A stretch of 37,643 bases of DNA from Microcoleus sp. FACHB-831 (GCF_014695585.1 NZ_JACJON010000055.1:1-37643), one strand, 5' to 3'. Positions 1 to 9,449 are shown, counted from the first letter of the stretch. Program-made: numbers and translations. Notes: generated by a model from the sequence alone, not told the origin.

Positions 1-23
1 AGCAAGCCCCAGTTAGGTTAGTT

Positions 24-770
24 GTGTTTACAACATCTCGTCTCATCTCAAACTGGCTCTTAGTTGCACTACCAATAGCCCTATGCGCTTGTACATCATC
101 TGATGCTGTCGTTCCAACTCCAAAAAACGTAATTGAAGCCAAGCCACAATCCTCGCCACCATCCGTAAATAATGCTGATAAACTCAACAGCATTCAAGAA
201 GAACGTTACTCGCTGCTCATTCATCGAGTAGACAAGCGCTTGGAGGTACGCAATAACCAAAGCGTTCCGATTTACAAAGCAACTATCGGTATTGGGAAGG
301 GCGGACTCAAAGACAAACAAAATATGAATGACTTTGTTACTCCCACAGGCGAGATGAGCGTAGACTTGATTCTCTACAAAAAGTCTGAGTACAACCAGAT
401 TTCCCAAGATAACGTTAAGCGTTTTGTCAAAGTTACTCAGTATCGCAACTTAGTTAACCCTCAGCAAGGATTAGCTCAGCTATTCAAGAACATGAGTTCT
501 CTTGACTTTGATGGGAACGGTAGCCCAGACGGAGCCTATGGCAATGGCTATATCGGACTCACTTCAACGACAAGCATCACGGGTCCTAAAATGAGTACAT
601 TTCAGGGAACGCCCTACTGGTTCTCAATCGCACTTCATGGTACACCCAATCCAGAGAATATTGGTCAAGCTAACTCAGGTGGCTGCATCCATCTCGACTC
701 AAACACATTGCAGCAGTTAATTGAGAAGGGTTGGGTGAAGTTAGGTACCAAAGTAACGGTTGTTGATTAA
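24..770 (+). CDS. L,D-transpeptidase (YkuD-type) lipoprotein
   Basis: This is probably a periplasmic peptidoglycan L,D-transpeptidase or a related YkuD-fold enzyme. The N-terminus is a lipoprotein signal: a hydrophobic stretch ending in LCAC, with the modifiable cysteine near residue 22. A low-complexity linker follows. The C-terminal third carries the family's catalytic signature, ALHGT (His about residue 204) followed by IGQANSGGCIHL with the nucleophilic Cys at about 221. The length (248 aa) suits a single-domain enzyme. The start used is a GTG at position 24. The frame stays open to the left edge, so translation could begin outside the window. No co-oriented partner lies within 400 nt downstream. 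The fold assignment is firm. The substrate is inferred from the family only. Confidence 0.85.
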   Translation: MFTTSRLISNWLLVALPIALCACTSSDAVVPTPKNVIEAKPQSSPPSVNNADKLNSIQEERYSLLIHRVDKRLEVRNNQSVPIYKATIGIGKGGLKDKQNMNDFVTPTGEMSVDLILYKKSEYNQISQDNVKRFVKVTQYRNLVNPQQGLAQLFKNMSSLDFDGNGSPDGAYGNGYIGLTSTTSITGPKMSTFQGTPYWFSIALHGTPNPENIGQANSGGCIHLDSNTLQQLIEKGWVKLGTKVTVVD

Positions 771-1201
771 TTCTTACACCTAATCGCCCGCAGGCTGTAA
801 GCCTGGGGCTAAACAAACATAGCCTGCCGACCGAGGCTTTAAAAACTTTGATTTTTCGTAGCCGCGCACCATCCGGACGAAAGTTTGTACGACTTACGCA
901 ACTCGTCTCAATTCTTATTCCACCGTTAAAATGCGTAAGTTCTGGTTTGTGTAGCCACAGCCAAAAGGGGTGTCGGCTGCTGGTGCCAGATATCAGTTGT
1001 TGACGTTTTGCCCACCTGCCCCTTGAGATCGCACTGCACTCATCTCAATCTCATACTCTGGAATACTTACGGTATTAGAAATTTGTAGCATAATTTAACA
1101 ATTGCCCAGAGATGAGTCGTACCAGTATTTGAGTAAATTTTGCTCTGATTCACCTTTACTTATTATCTCCCGGCAGACCGAGTTGTAAGGGAAGCAAGCC
1201 G
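771..1201. other. Intergenic spacer, 431 nt, with one hairpin
   Basis: I see no gene here. A hairpin at 791-805 (CAGGCT, 3-nt loop, AGCCTG) extended by flanking C and G runs sits just after the transpeptidase stop. It resembles a dispersed cyanobacterial intergenic repeat, and it may act as a weak terminator, although no T-run follows. The rest of the spacer shows no clear promoter or RNA gene. Confidence 0.5.
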
Positions 1202-2932
1202 ATGGATCGATTGAACTTCAATGTAGTCCAGCAGTTCTGGACAATCGCCAAGTCCTATTGGTCTGGGGATGAAAAATGGCAAGCCAGAGGATTACTGCTC
1301 GGAGTCGTGCTGTTACTGCTGGCCTATACGGGATTGAGTGTAGTTCTCAACAACAAGCGAGGAGTGCTGATTTCAGCCCTCTCAGCCAAGGATGAATCCC
1401 GTTTCTGGGAAACCGTCATCATTTTCATCGCTGTGCTGGTAATCTATGCACCATTGCTCGCAGGCTATACCTATCTGCGCGATCGCCTGAGTTTGCAATG
1501 GCGGAAATGGCTGACCCATCGATTCGTGGATAGCTACTTTCGCGATCGCTCGTACTATAATCTGCATATCTCAGGCACCGAAATCGATAACCCAGATCAG
1601 CGGATTTCGGAAGATGTTCGCAGTTTTACCCAGGAATCTCTCACCTTTTTGCTGCGGTTGGTGGAGTCGGTGCTGTCAACCATCGCCTTCAGCAGCGTAC
1701 TTTGGGGTATTTCTAAACCACTGGTGCTTTTTCTGGTGCTGTATGCCTTGATTGGCACTCTGGTGACGACGGTTGTGTTTGGGAAGCCGCTTGTCCGACT
1801 GAATTTTGAACAACTGAAGAAGGAAGCCAACTTACGATTTGGTCTGGTGCGAATTCGGGAGAATGCAGAAGCGATCGCGTTTTACCAGGGAGAAGAACGG
1901 GAGTCAAACCAAGTCAAGCAGCGGTTTTTCGATGTGTTTGAGAATGTCAAGCGGCTGTTGGTTTGGGAATTGAACTTAAATGTTCTCACCAATGCTTATG
2001 AGTTTATCCCGTTTATCTTGCCTGCTTTAGTGGTTGCTCCTGCAATTTTTGCTGGAGAAATGGAAGTAGGTAAGGTTTCTGAAGCGCAAGGTGCTTTTGT
2101 GAGAGTCTTTTTCTCGCTGAATGTTGTGGTTGCTCGTTTCCAGCAATTATCCACATTTGGCGCTGGAATTAACCGTCTCTATACCTTTGCAGAATTTTTA
2201 GAGCGGACGGAATCGAATCAGGAACAGCCCAAAATTCAAACGGTGGAAGCGGAACGCCTCGCCGTCGAACATCTCAGCCTGCAAACTCCCAACTATAAAC
2301 GCACATTAGTAGAAGATTTGTCGCTAGAGTTAGCTGCGGGACAAGGACTTTTGGTGATGGGGCCGAGTGGTTGTGGTAAGAGTTCGCTGCTGAGAGCGAT
2401 CGCGGGACTATGGGATTCTGGTACAGGAACCATTATTCGTCCTGAATCCAACCAGATCCTATTTTTGCCCCAACGTCCCTATATGGTGCTGGGTACTCTG
2501 CGCGATCAATTGCTCTATCCCAACACGCACCTTGAGGTTGACGACGAACACTTAAAGCAAGTGCTGGAACAGGTGAATTTAGCAGGTTTAGAGGAAAGAT
2601 TTGGCGGTTTTGATGCCCAGGAGGATTGGGCAGATGTCCTCTCTTTGGGTGAACAACAACGGCTAACTTTCGCCCGGTTGCTGCTGAACAAACCCAACTA
2701 CGCCATATTAGATGAAGCAACTAGCGCCCTAGATTTGGATAACGAGGAACGGTTGTATCAACATTTGCAGGCGAAAGGGACTACTTTCTTGAGTGTGGGA
2801 CATCGCGCTACGTTGGCAAATTATCATCAGTCTTTGCTGGAACTCTCCCAGGATAAGACGTGGCAGATCAAACAACCTGTGACTCTTGTCGAAGAACAAC
2901 CGGAGTTGTTGGAACTTCCATCGACTACCTGA
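1202..2932 (+). CDS. ABC transporter, fused permease/ATPase of SbmA/BacA-YddA type
   Basis: This is a half-size ABC exporter with the transmembrane domain (about residues 1-330) fused to the nucleotide-binding domain (about 360-560). Several hydrophobic helices are visible around residues 30-50, 70-90, 150-190 and 265-285. The ATPase part has Walker A GPSGCGKSS (from about residue 387), a signature-like SLGEQQR (about 481), and Walker B ILDEATSALD (about 502). The permease segment, with DNPDQRI followed by a long helical region, is typical of the SbmA/BacA and peroxisomal ABCD-like group, whose known members move peptides, fatty acyl derivatives or cobalamin. The substrate here is unknown. 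The gene stands alone, with an AG-rich stretch (about 1189-1194) upstream of its ATG. Confidence 0.85.
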   Translation: MDRLNFNVVQQFWTIAKSYWSGDEKWQARGLLLGVVLLLLAYTGLSVVLNNKRGVLISALSAKDESRFWETVIIFIAVLVIYAPLLAGYTYLRDRLSLQWRKWLTHRFVDSYFRDRSYYNLHISGTEIDNPDQRISEDVRSFTQESLTFLLRLVESVLSTIAFSSVLWGISKPLVLFLVLYALIGTLVTTVVFGKPLVRLNFEQLKKEANLRFGLVRIRENAEAIAFYQGEERESNQVKQRFFDVFENVKRLLVWELNLNVLTNAYEFIPFILPALVVAPAIFAGEMEVGKVSEAQGAFVRVFFSLNVVVARFQQLSTFGAGINRLYTFAEFLERTESNQEQPKIQTVEAERLAVEHLSLQTPNYKRTLVEDLSLELAAGQGLLVMGPSGCGKSSLLRAIAGLWDSGTGTIIRPESNQILFLPQRPYMVLGTLRDQLLYPNTHLEVDDEHLKQVLEQVNLAGLEERFGGFDAQEDWADVLSLGEQQRLTFARLLLNKPNYAILDEATSALDLDNEERLYQHLQAKGTTFLSVGHRATLANYHQSLLELSQDKTWQIKQPVTLVEEQPELLELPSTT

Positions 2933-3105
2933 TATTTTAGGGCGATGGGCGGAAACATCCCATTTGTGCAAAAATACCTGGTGATTGAAATAGCCAATTC
3001 AATGGAGGCTGGCAAGCACAAGTCCAGCCATAACCCAATTTATGACCATAGACAAATCAAATCTAAGGTTTAAATCCCGTGCAGTTCGCTAAAGTTTAAA
3101 AAGAT

Positions 3106-3381
3106 ATGAATAGTATTGATGGAGAACCCAAATCCCAAATGATACCGTTGTGGACTAAATCTTTTAGTGCTTTTTGCTTGGGTCTACTTGTGATGTTCGC
3201 AGGTAATATCGTTCTGGTTGGTTGTAGTGAACCCGCTAAAAATTCCGAAACTGTAGAAGAATCGGAAAAAGAATCTCAGAACGTTAATAAGGCTGATGAT
3301 GACGATGACGAGGGCGAAGAGACAAATCGCTCCTCCGAGCAAGATGACGATGAGGAGAAGGATGGAGAAGATAAGGATTAG
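3106..3381 (+). CDS. Small acidic putative lipoprotein
   Basis: The product is 91 residues and I do not recognise it. Residues of about 17-40 form a hydrophobic segment ending in LVGC, a plausible lipobox with Cys at about residue 40. The mature part is almost entirely Glu, Asp, Ser and Asn, with a run of Asp residues in the middle, and it is probably disordered and strongly acidic. A start at an internal ATG (MIPLW) would give a more usual signal peptide. Such acidic lipoproteins occur in cyanobacteria, but no function can be given. It is called as real because of the coherent signal sequence. Composition bias makes homology arguments weak. Confidence 0.5.
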   Translation: MNSIDGEPKSQMIPLWTKSFSAFCLGLLVMFAGNIVLVGCSEPAKNSETVEESEKESQNVNKADDDDDEGEETNRSSEQDDDEEKDGEDKD

Positions 3382-3505
3382 CAGTGGCGATTCACCTAGC
3401 GCGATCGCTTTATAGCCGCAGCCAGCGATTCGCGTGTACTCGGACAACGAATTGCTGGTTCCTTTATTACTCAATATTCTCACCGTAAGGCGTTCTGATT
3501 GAAGT

Positions 3506-3772
3506 ATGGCAAAGCAGGAAAATCCTCTCACGGGAGAAGCACTCATTAAGGAAGTTTGTCGGCGGATTCGGGTTGCCCGTAGCTACTGGGATGCTCATAA
3601 TAACGCTGCTTGTCGGGGAGAACGCGATCGCGCCTTAGCGCTTTACAACACGCTGACGAAAGAACAAAAAGACCAGATTCCGCAGCAGTTGCGGGTGTGG
3701 CTTCGCTACCGCAGTGAAAAATACTTTGGCGCACACCGAACGCCGCCCAAGTCGAAACGAAAGTCAAAGTAG
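3506..3772 (+). CDS. Conserved-looking hypothetical protein, 88 aa
   Basis: This short basic protein was not assigned to a family. The sequence is helix-rich in the first 65 residues (ALIKEVCRRIRVARSYW) and ends in a Lys/Arg-rich tail (PPKSKRKSK), which might contact nucleic acid. It begins with a clear ATG and contains an in-frame HIP1 site, which suggests it is a resident gene. Its 3' end converges on the Gabija-like helicase gene on the other strand, with about 75 nt between the stops. Confidence 0.5.
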   Translation: MAKQENPLTGEALIKEVCRRIRVARSYWDAHNNAACRGERDRALALYNTLTKEQKDQIPQQLRVWLRYRSEKYFGAHRTPPKSKRKSK

Positions 3773-3847
3773 GATTGGGGGGAAAGTGCGATCTATTCCT
3801 AACCTGGAAGCCGTGCAGCTCCAACAGTTTGAGGGTTGTATGAACGG

Positions 3848-5641
3848 TTATTGCTCTACAACAGCTATACCAGGAAGTTTTAGCATACAACTCAAGTTTG
3901 CAGGTTGTGTAGTTCCATCTGCCTTAAAACGAGTTTTACTTGCAGAGAAAACAATCTGTTTTCTTGCCCTAGTTACACCTACATAAAACACGCTTAATTC
4001 TTCTAAGAAATTTTTCTCGTTTCTACTATCTACCGTTAAATTGCAGTTGCTTTTATGGTTACAGGCTCCGCAGAGTCCATTCCAGTTAGGCATAGAGTAT
4101 TGCTCCATATCTGGCATTAAGACATAATCCCATTCCAATCCTTTTGCCCCATGAATGGTTGATATGATGACATTCTCATTAACATATTCCATATTTTGCT
4201 TCAAGGTTCTATTCTCAAAAGTATCCCTTATAAGAATTAATTTATCTTCAGCACTTAAGAATGAGTAATCACTTAAAGCTCTAGACAAAAATACTTCTAG
4301 TAAATTCAGCAGTGACTTTATCACTGGACTGCTACTATGTTTAAATGTTTCTGCAATTTTAATGTAAAACTTACTCAAGGTTCCTTTGGAAATCCTAATA
4401 TCCTTTCTTAATTGCTCGGTGAATTGAGAAGAACACTCTCTATGAAATGATAAATATTCTGAATCATCATCTCCAAAGAGAGCATAAAAATAGGAAATAT
4501 TCTTCTCCATAAGGACTTCAATAATTTTATTTACGTTTTCTCCTCTTTGTTTTACTAAAATCGCAACCTTGCACAGTTGACGATCTTCGGAAGAGATCAA
4601 AGAAATTATCTTTTGTGCAATTTTCTCCGATTCTTCTAGTTGATTATTGACAGATATAAATGGAACTTCTGCCTTTATTTGAATAGCTGGAGCATCAGGC
4701 TTTTCTGCATTTAGTCTGATATTTTTATCCAGTTGAAGCATCTGTGGATTAGACATAAATCTATAGTTCTTTTCCAGTGCTATCCGATCCATAGATAAGA
4801 GTTGTTCTGCCTCAAGCATTAAATTGGGTATAGCACCTATAAAACCATATATTCTTTGCAAGGAATCTCCTATAAAAACCAATTGAGATCTATCAGCTAC
4901 TAGCTTCTTCAATAAAGCCCAACTTAAAACATTTGTATCCTGAAACTCATCCACAATAATCATGGGGAAATAACCCTGATAGAAGTGAAGCACTTCACTA
5001 TAGTCCTGAAATAGCCTTAAAGTAAGCGCAAGGATTCCATTAAAACTTATATAATCCTTATCAAGAAAGCTTTCTATGATTCCATCTGTGTATCGATTGA
5101 AGAATTTTAATACATGTTGTTTGTCTACACTCTTAACAGCATCACTATATTCGGTAAAGATTGAAGCTTTATCATAAGATATATCTAGCAGTGCAGTTAT
5201 TTCTTGGCTTTCCGAATCATCTACAGATTTCAGTATCTCTATATTAGATAGATTAGAATGTAGCAAATAACCATATTTTTTTAGGATATGCCTACAAAAA
5301 CCATGATAATTTGAGACAAATAATCTTTCATTTACCCTAAATTGATTTGAATTGATAGGCTGAATTAGGTGAGGCAAATGTTCAGAAAGCTCTTTTTTAA
5401 TTTTATATGCTGCATTAACACTAAATGTTAGCGTAAGTATTTTCTTAGGATGAGCAATTTGTCCAGTAGCTAACAGATAAGCTACCTTACTGATCATAGT
5501 TTTCGTCTTCCCGTAGCCAGCAGGAGCTTCAACAATAAGTCTCTTAGACTCCGAGAAGATAACCTCAAGCTGCTTTTCATCGTCAGAGTGTAGAGTTCTA
5601 AGCTTCTCTAATAATTGATGCTGTTCTGATTCACTTAGCAT
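3848..5641 (-). CDS. gajB: Gabija GajB-like UvrD/Rep family helicase
   Basis: This superfamily 1A DNA helicase follows an OLD-family nuclease gene, the arrangement of the Gabija anti-phage system. In that system GajA cuts DNA and GajB is its helicase partner. Visible motifs, numbered from a TTG at 5656: Walker A APAGYGKT (about 45-52), Walker B IIVDEFQDTN (about 235), motif III VFIGDSLQRIYG, motif IV LEKNYRF, motif V STIHGAKGLEWD (about 495), and motif VI YVGVTRARK (about 557). I prefer the ATG at 5641, which overlaps the gajA stop by 11 nt; the TTG at 5656 would overlap by 26 nt. At about 600 aa it is longer than the roughly 500 aa usual for GajB. Between motifs V and VI lies CGACNHKSNC, a CX2CX5C cluster. 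The gene is AT-rich and lacks HIP1 sites, unlike its flanks. Confidence 0.8.
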   Translation of the reverse strand: MLSESEQHQLLEKLRTLHSDDEKQLEVIFSESKRLIVEAPAGYGKTKTMISKVAYLLATGQIAHPKKILTLTFSVNAAYKIKKELSEHLPHLIQPINSNQFRVNERLFVSNYHGFCRHILKKYGYLLHSNLSNIEILKSVDDSESQEITALLDISYDKASIFTEYSDAVKSVDKQHVLKFFNRYTDGIIESFLDKDYISFNGILALTLRLFQDYSEVLHFYQGYFPMIIVDEFQDTNVLSWALLKKLVADRSQLVFIGDSLQRIYGFIGAIPNLMLEAEQLLSMDRIALEKNYRFMSNPQMLQLDKNIRLNAEKPDAPAIQIKAEVPFISVNNQLEESEKIAQKIISLISSEDRQLCKVAILVKQRGENVNKIIEVLMEKNISYFYALFGDDDSEYLSFHRECSSQFTEQLRKDIRISKGTLSKFYIKIAETFKHSSSPVIKSLLNLLEVFLSRALSDYSFLSAEDKLILIRDTFENRTLKQNMEYVNENVIISTIHGAKGLEWDYVLMPDMEQYSMPNWNGLCGACNHKSNCNLTVDSRNEKNFLEELSVFYVGVTRARKQIVFSASKTRFKADGTTQPANLSCMLKLPGIAVVEQ

Positions 5642-7358
5642 TGGTCGATAATTCAACTGCTTTTTGAATTAAATCTTTATACACTTGAGGAATTTCAGTA
5701 ACGTATTTACTTAAATCTCTTCCACGAAGAAGACTTTTATTGCTTCTCAAATTCTTAAGAATAGTCTCTTTTAAGAGACGCTTTAGTTCTTGGTTTTTCT
5801 CTGGGGATAAAGAAGCTAACTGAGGATGAATTAGGTTGTGAGGATCGAGAGTAAGACTGAGGCTCTTAGCCTGTTCAATGAAAAAGTTAGCCTTTTTACT
5901 ATCCGGAAATTCTTCCTCTAAATATTTTGCGTAATCTACGATATTGAAGCTATCATACATATCTTCTTCAAAATCCTTTCCTTGAGTGAAAAACAAATTT
6001 GGAGTACCATCATATTTGTTCTTCTGATCAGCATCCATTAACCCTATATTTTGAATACCAAACTCATTTAGCAATTTCATTAAAGGTGGAATCGAATCAG
6101 CACTTCCTGCTTGAACGGCGCTAACTCCTAATTCATCTAAATCAACATTTATTTGCTCACAAAGAATAGGGAAAGCGCCAAGTTCACTATCGCCTTCTAC
6201 CAAAATTACTACTTTTGAAAAAAACGCTTCTTTAACATAAGGCAGATTCTTAAGTAACTGTTTTTCAGTAGCTGTATCTAGGTTTATATCAAACCCATTT
6301 TTGACAACAAGACAGCCGTTATCATCCTTATATATTCTTAGAAACTGTCTATAGTCATTTAGTAAAATGTTAGGCGAATGTGAAACAACTATCATTTGTC
6401 CAAGCAATCTATTTATTTGAAATATGTCTGCTAGAAGAGATCTAAAATCTGGCTCATCGTTATTTACTACCCGCAGAAAATATTTGATTAAACTTCTCTG
6501 AGCATAAGGATGCAAGTGAATCTCCGGTTCATCCAACCCTATTAGGACTGGAATGCACTTTTCTTTTTCTGCACTTGAGCTATCTTCGACAATACATCTA
6601 TCTAAACGCTGCTTGCTAAGGCTTAGTAACCTTTCGAGAATTGACAAGGTGATAATTATTGAGAATTGTACACCATAACCTAATTTTTCCAAGGTTCGCT
6701 TATTATCATCCGCTAATAATATGAGCTTTGCCAATAAGTTCTCTTTATTCTCTTCCCTAACAGCTTGCACAGAAAAATCTTTAAACGATTTAATTTTTTG
6801 TAAAGATTGGTTGACTTCGATTAGAAATTCATCAACTTTTTCAGTGATTACAAAATCAGAGTCCTGCAAACAGCCATTTTGTAGATACTTGACTATAATA
6901 TGATTCAGGAATTTTCCAACACCTCTATTATTAGAAAAGCTTAGTTCAGATGATGGATTTCTTAGTGAGTCATAATTTATGTAATTGACACATCTTACTC
7001 TGCTACTATGAATAACTGTTTTTGTTTCTTGATGTTCAAACTTAATTATTTCATCAGGAGATTCTTGAATAGCTACTATATTTATTTGCTCTCTGTTGTT
7101 AGGATCAAATAAATCATCAAAAAAACCTTGCTCAATATCCGAAACTCCCAAGGAAAAACTAATTTGAATTTGATTATCTAGATCAAAAAAATCTGATTCA
7201 ACAAAATTATTTTTATTAAAAATTATATTTAATAAATCGAGTAAATTTGATTTACCTAAATTATTTTCCCCAATAATGAAGTTTGTTGTAGGATGAAACT
7301 TTATTTTCACCCCATCTAAGTTCCGATAGTTCTTGATATCAAGCGTAGAAATCCTCAT
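5631..7358 (-). CDS. gajA: Gabija GajA-like OLD-family ATPase/TOPRIM nuclease
   Basis: The 575-residue protein has an ABC-type ATPase head followed by a TOPRIM domain, the architecture and length of GajA. Walker A is GENNLGKSN (residues 30-38). The Walker B/D-loop is LIGLDEPEIHLHP (about 275-290). The TOPRIM acidic motifs are ILVEGDSE (about 383) and LMDADQKN (about 440), where metal-binding Glu and Asp residues are present, so the nuclease looks intact. In Gabija, GajA is a nucleotide-sensing, sequence-guided DNA nuclease that forms a complex with GajB. That role here is inferred from architecture and gene pairing. It is the first gene of a two-gene minus-strand operon whose promoter must lie in 7359-7600. 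The segment is visibly AT-rich. Confidence 0.82.
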   Translation of the reverse strand: MRISTLDIKNYRNLDGVKIKFHPTTNFIIGENNLGKSNLLDLLNIIFNKNNFVESDFFDLDNQIQISFSLGVSDIEQGFFDDLFDPNNREQINIVAIQESPDEIIKFEHQETKTVIHSSRVRCVNYINYDSLRNPSSELSFSNNRGVGKFLNHIIVKYLQNGCLQDSDFVITEKVDEFLIEVNQSLQKIKSFKDFSVQAVREENKENLLAKLILLADDNKRTLEKLGYGVQFSIIITLSILERLLSLSKQRLDRCIVEDSSSAEKEKCIPVLIGLDEPEIHLHPYAQRSLIKYFLRVVNNDEPDFRSLLADIFQINRLLGQMIVVSHSPNILLNDYRQFLRIYKDDNGCLVVKNGFDINLDTATEKQLLKNLPYVKEAFFSKVVILVEGDSELGAFPILCEQINVDLDELGVSAVQAGSADSIPPLMKLLNEFGIQNIGLMDADQKNKYDGTPNLFFTQGKDFEEDMYDSFNIVDYAKYLEEEFPDSKKANFFIEQAKSLSLTLDPHNLIHPQLASLSPEKNQELKRLLKETILKNLRSNKSLLRGRDLSKYVTEIPQVYKDLIQKAVELSTNAK

Positions 7359-7605
7359 AAGGCTTAGGCACTGTGCAAATTACCGTATATTCTAGCTTCA
7401 AAAACAGGCTATCGCAGCCTCACCCCCAAAAGGAAGTGAGGCAAACCGCCCAACTTACAAGCCATTCTAAAAGAAAGCGATCGCAAACGAAGCCTCATCC
7501 ATTCATGCCTCTATCTTGGGTGAAGTGTTGCCAAGCCAAGGGAAACAGAATCATCCATCGAGAGTCATTAGTAAGTAGTTAATCACTACTACCTTTGCCT
7601 TGAGT

Positions 7606-8769
7606 ATGAAGAAAACAACTGCCTTAACAGTGACAGTCCTCGCGATCGCTACACTTGTGGGGACATCTGTGGCAAAATCGGCTGGCTTCTTCGCTCAAGC
7701 ACCAACCCCTGCCGTGGCTCAAGCTAAACCATCTTGGGAAAACTCCAAGCTAGTTCACAAGTTGCCCACTGTCGCGAACTATGCCAAGTTTAGCTCTAAT
7801 GGGCTTCTACTCGTGTGTAATGGTGAACAGGGTAAAGCCATTCAGTTGTGGGATGTAAGGAAAGGGGAATTACTCTCATCTATCAAAGCCGACGATACCA
7901 CTACCACTTCCTTTGGAGATGTTGCCATCAGCCCTGATGGACAGTTTGTTGCCAGCATCATCTACTCGCAAATTGATAAATCAATAGGGGTTGGTCTGTG
8001 GAATAGAAAAACCGGAGAAGCGATCTGGAAAAAACCAATTTTTACCAATAGCGCCGAGTTTCGCTCCCCTAAGGATTCTGGGGAAAATTTCCCGGCTAGC
8101 ATTGTTTCCAGCTTGGAATTTAGCCCAAACGGACGATTTATTGCCAGTAGCGCCCGAAAATATTTTGGTTCCGAAAATCCGCAGATTCAGCTATGGGATG
8201 TAGCAACCGGCGAAAAGCGTTTTGTACTCAGGAGTAATATCAAATCTTTACGAAGGATGAGTTTTAGCCCTGATAGCCAAGTGTTAGCCAGCCTCGGTTC
8301 CAATGAATCTATCCTCAAGGGAGGAACTTATCACTGGCAAGGCTTGATTCAACTTTGGAATCCTAACACAGGTCAACTCCTCCATACCCTAAAAGAAAAA
8401 AATGAGTTAATTCCCAAGAGCATAGCCTTTAGCCCGGATGGTCGAACGTTAACCAGTCTGTCAAAAGACGCGATATATGAAGCTCACCTCCGCACTTGGG
8501 ACGTGAACACGGGTGGAACTGTGCGTACTGTTCCGGCTTCGGTAGACAGAACGGATGACCAGTTATCACTCAGTCCTGATGCTAAAACCTATCTGGTAGC
8601 TGGTCAGGTAGCTGGTTCACGTATTATTAATGCCGAAATTCGCAAGGAATGGCCTCTTGGTGGTTTTGATGTGAGTAGTGGTGCTAGTACCGGATTATTT
8701 AGCCCAGATGGTCAGATGTTGGCTGTTCCAACGGTAGCAGGAATTCCGATTTGGCAAGCTGGTAATTAG
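7606..8769 (+). CDS. Exported WD40-repeat beta-propeller protein
   Basis: The protein begins with a cleavable-looking signal peptide: MKKTTALTV, a hydrophobic core, then AQA near residue 35. At least five WD40/YVTN-like blades follow, each with an FSPDG/ISPDG turn and an LWDV or LWN strand (for example AISPDGQFV, EFSPNGRFI, SFSPDSQVL, AFSPDGRTL, LFSPDGQML). I chose the ATG at 7606. A TTG two codons earlier is also possible. No catalytic domain is attached, so a periplasmic scaffold or binding role is likely. The partner is unknown. It is transcribed divergently from the Gabija-like pair and followed by an IS1 remnant. Confidence 0.75.
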   Translation: MKKTTALTVTVLAIATLVGTSVAKSAGFFAQAPTPAVAQAKPSWENSKLVHKLPTVANYAKFSSNGLLLVCNGEQGKAIQLWDVRKGELLSSIKADDTTTTSFGDVAISPDGQFVASIIYSQIDKSIGVGLWNRKTGEAIWKKPIFTNSAEFRSPKDSGENFPASIVSSLEFSPNGRFIASSARKYFGSENPQIQLWDVATGEKRFVLRSNIKSLRRMSFSPDSQVLASLGSNESILKGGTYHWQGLIQLWNPNTGQLLHTLKEKNELIPKSIAFSPDGRTLTSLSKDAIYEAHLRTWDVNTGGTVRTVPASVDRTDDQLSLSPDAKTYLVAGQVAGSRIINAEIRKEWPLGGFDVSSGASTGLFSPDGQMLAVPTVAGIPIWQAGN

Positions 8770-8799
8770 TAATTGGGGTTTTGTTGAAAGAGTAATGAA

Positions 8800-8930
8800 C
8801 TAACCTTGAACAGGAACTGTTCGATATTTCCAATAGTGGAGCAGCAAACGGAGGGAACACTTCAACATCGACGGCTGACGCAGGAGTAGCACTTTCGTTT
8901 TACGGTGCAGCTGTGCCAGGTAATGCCCCT
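8800..8930 (-). pseudogene. IS1-family transposase C-terminal remnant (copy 1)
   Basis: Read on the minus strand this gives GHYLAQLHRKT, then RLLLHYWKYRTVP, then a stop. This is the C-terminal end of cyanobacterial IS1-type transposases, which normally read RHYLARLHRKT and RLLLHYLKY. Nothing upstream of this segment is recognisable. The nucleotide sequence is a diverged repeat of 35591-35721 (shared blocks such as GGAACTGTTCGATA and GCCAGGTAATGCCCCT), so two independent decayed copies exist in the window. Confidence 0.6.
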
Positions 8931-8939
8931 TTCTAGATT

Positions 8940-9302
8940 GCGATCGCTTCCATCTGCTGAAAATTTTCTTTGAGCATTTGGGCGATCGCTAAGCGATCGC
9001 TACAAAACCTTATGCACTAAGTTTGTCTTGGTGAAGGGGAACCTGTGCAGGCGATCGCTTTCGCTTGGATACTGGTTATCTTATCGTAATAGAGCCAAGG
9101 CAAATTCAACAGGAACCGAATTGATAAAAACTGCCATGCAGGGTAAACTGTTTGAGCCGAAAACACCCCTCCGATGCAAATTGTGGGAGATTCGCCTTGA
9201 CTGGGGTGGGAAGAAGTAGAAGAAGTGAGTGAGCGTTGAAATCAACGCGATCGCACCATTGAATAAAATGCACCTATATTGATTCTGGGAAAGCAGCCAG
9301 CC
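8940..9302. other. Gene-poor spacer with HIP1 sites
   Basis: I find no convincing gene here. Five HIP1-type GCGATCGC sites occur between about 8939 and 9255. A short open frame at 9028-9219 has no recognisable similarity and no good start context. The stretch probably consists of decayed sequence between the IS1 remnant and the Uma2 fragment. Confidence 0.45.
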
Positions 9303-9449
9303 ATGACTCAAGCCTTACCCAAAGCGATCGCATTTGAAGACTTTCTAGAGTGGAAGCCCGAAATTGGACGCTATGAACTGCATGACGGGGTGATTCAAAT
9401 TTTTAAGATTGGAGTGGTGAGTGAACAGCAACAACAAAATGAAAGCTGA
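9303..9449 (+). pseudogene. Truncated Uma2-family (DUF820) gene, N-terminal 48 codons
   Basis: From the ATG at 9303 the frame reads MTQALPKAIAFEDFLEWKP and then GRYELHDGVI. This is the conserved N-terminus of cyanobacterial Uma2 endonucleases. After about 33 codons the similarity is lost and the frame stops at 9447-9449. The catalytic core, normally around residues 60-180, is missing, so the gene is dead. Its last 29 nt overlap the first codons of the NRPS gene in another frame. The NRPS therefore borrows this fragment as its 5' region. Confidence 0.65.

Noticed and set aside
7373-7582. Short open frame between the Gabija-like pair and the WD40 gene
   Set aside because: No recognisable similarity, poor start context, and the content looks like spacer sequence with a HIP1 site.
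9028-9219. Possible 63-aa gene upstream of the Uma2 fragment
   Set aside because: GTG start without a clear ribosome-binding site, no family match, and it lies in decayed IS/HIP1-rich sequence.
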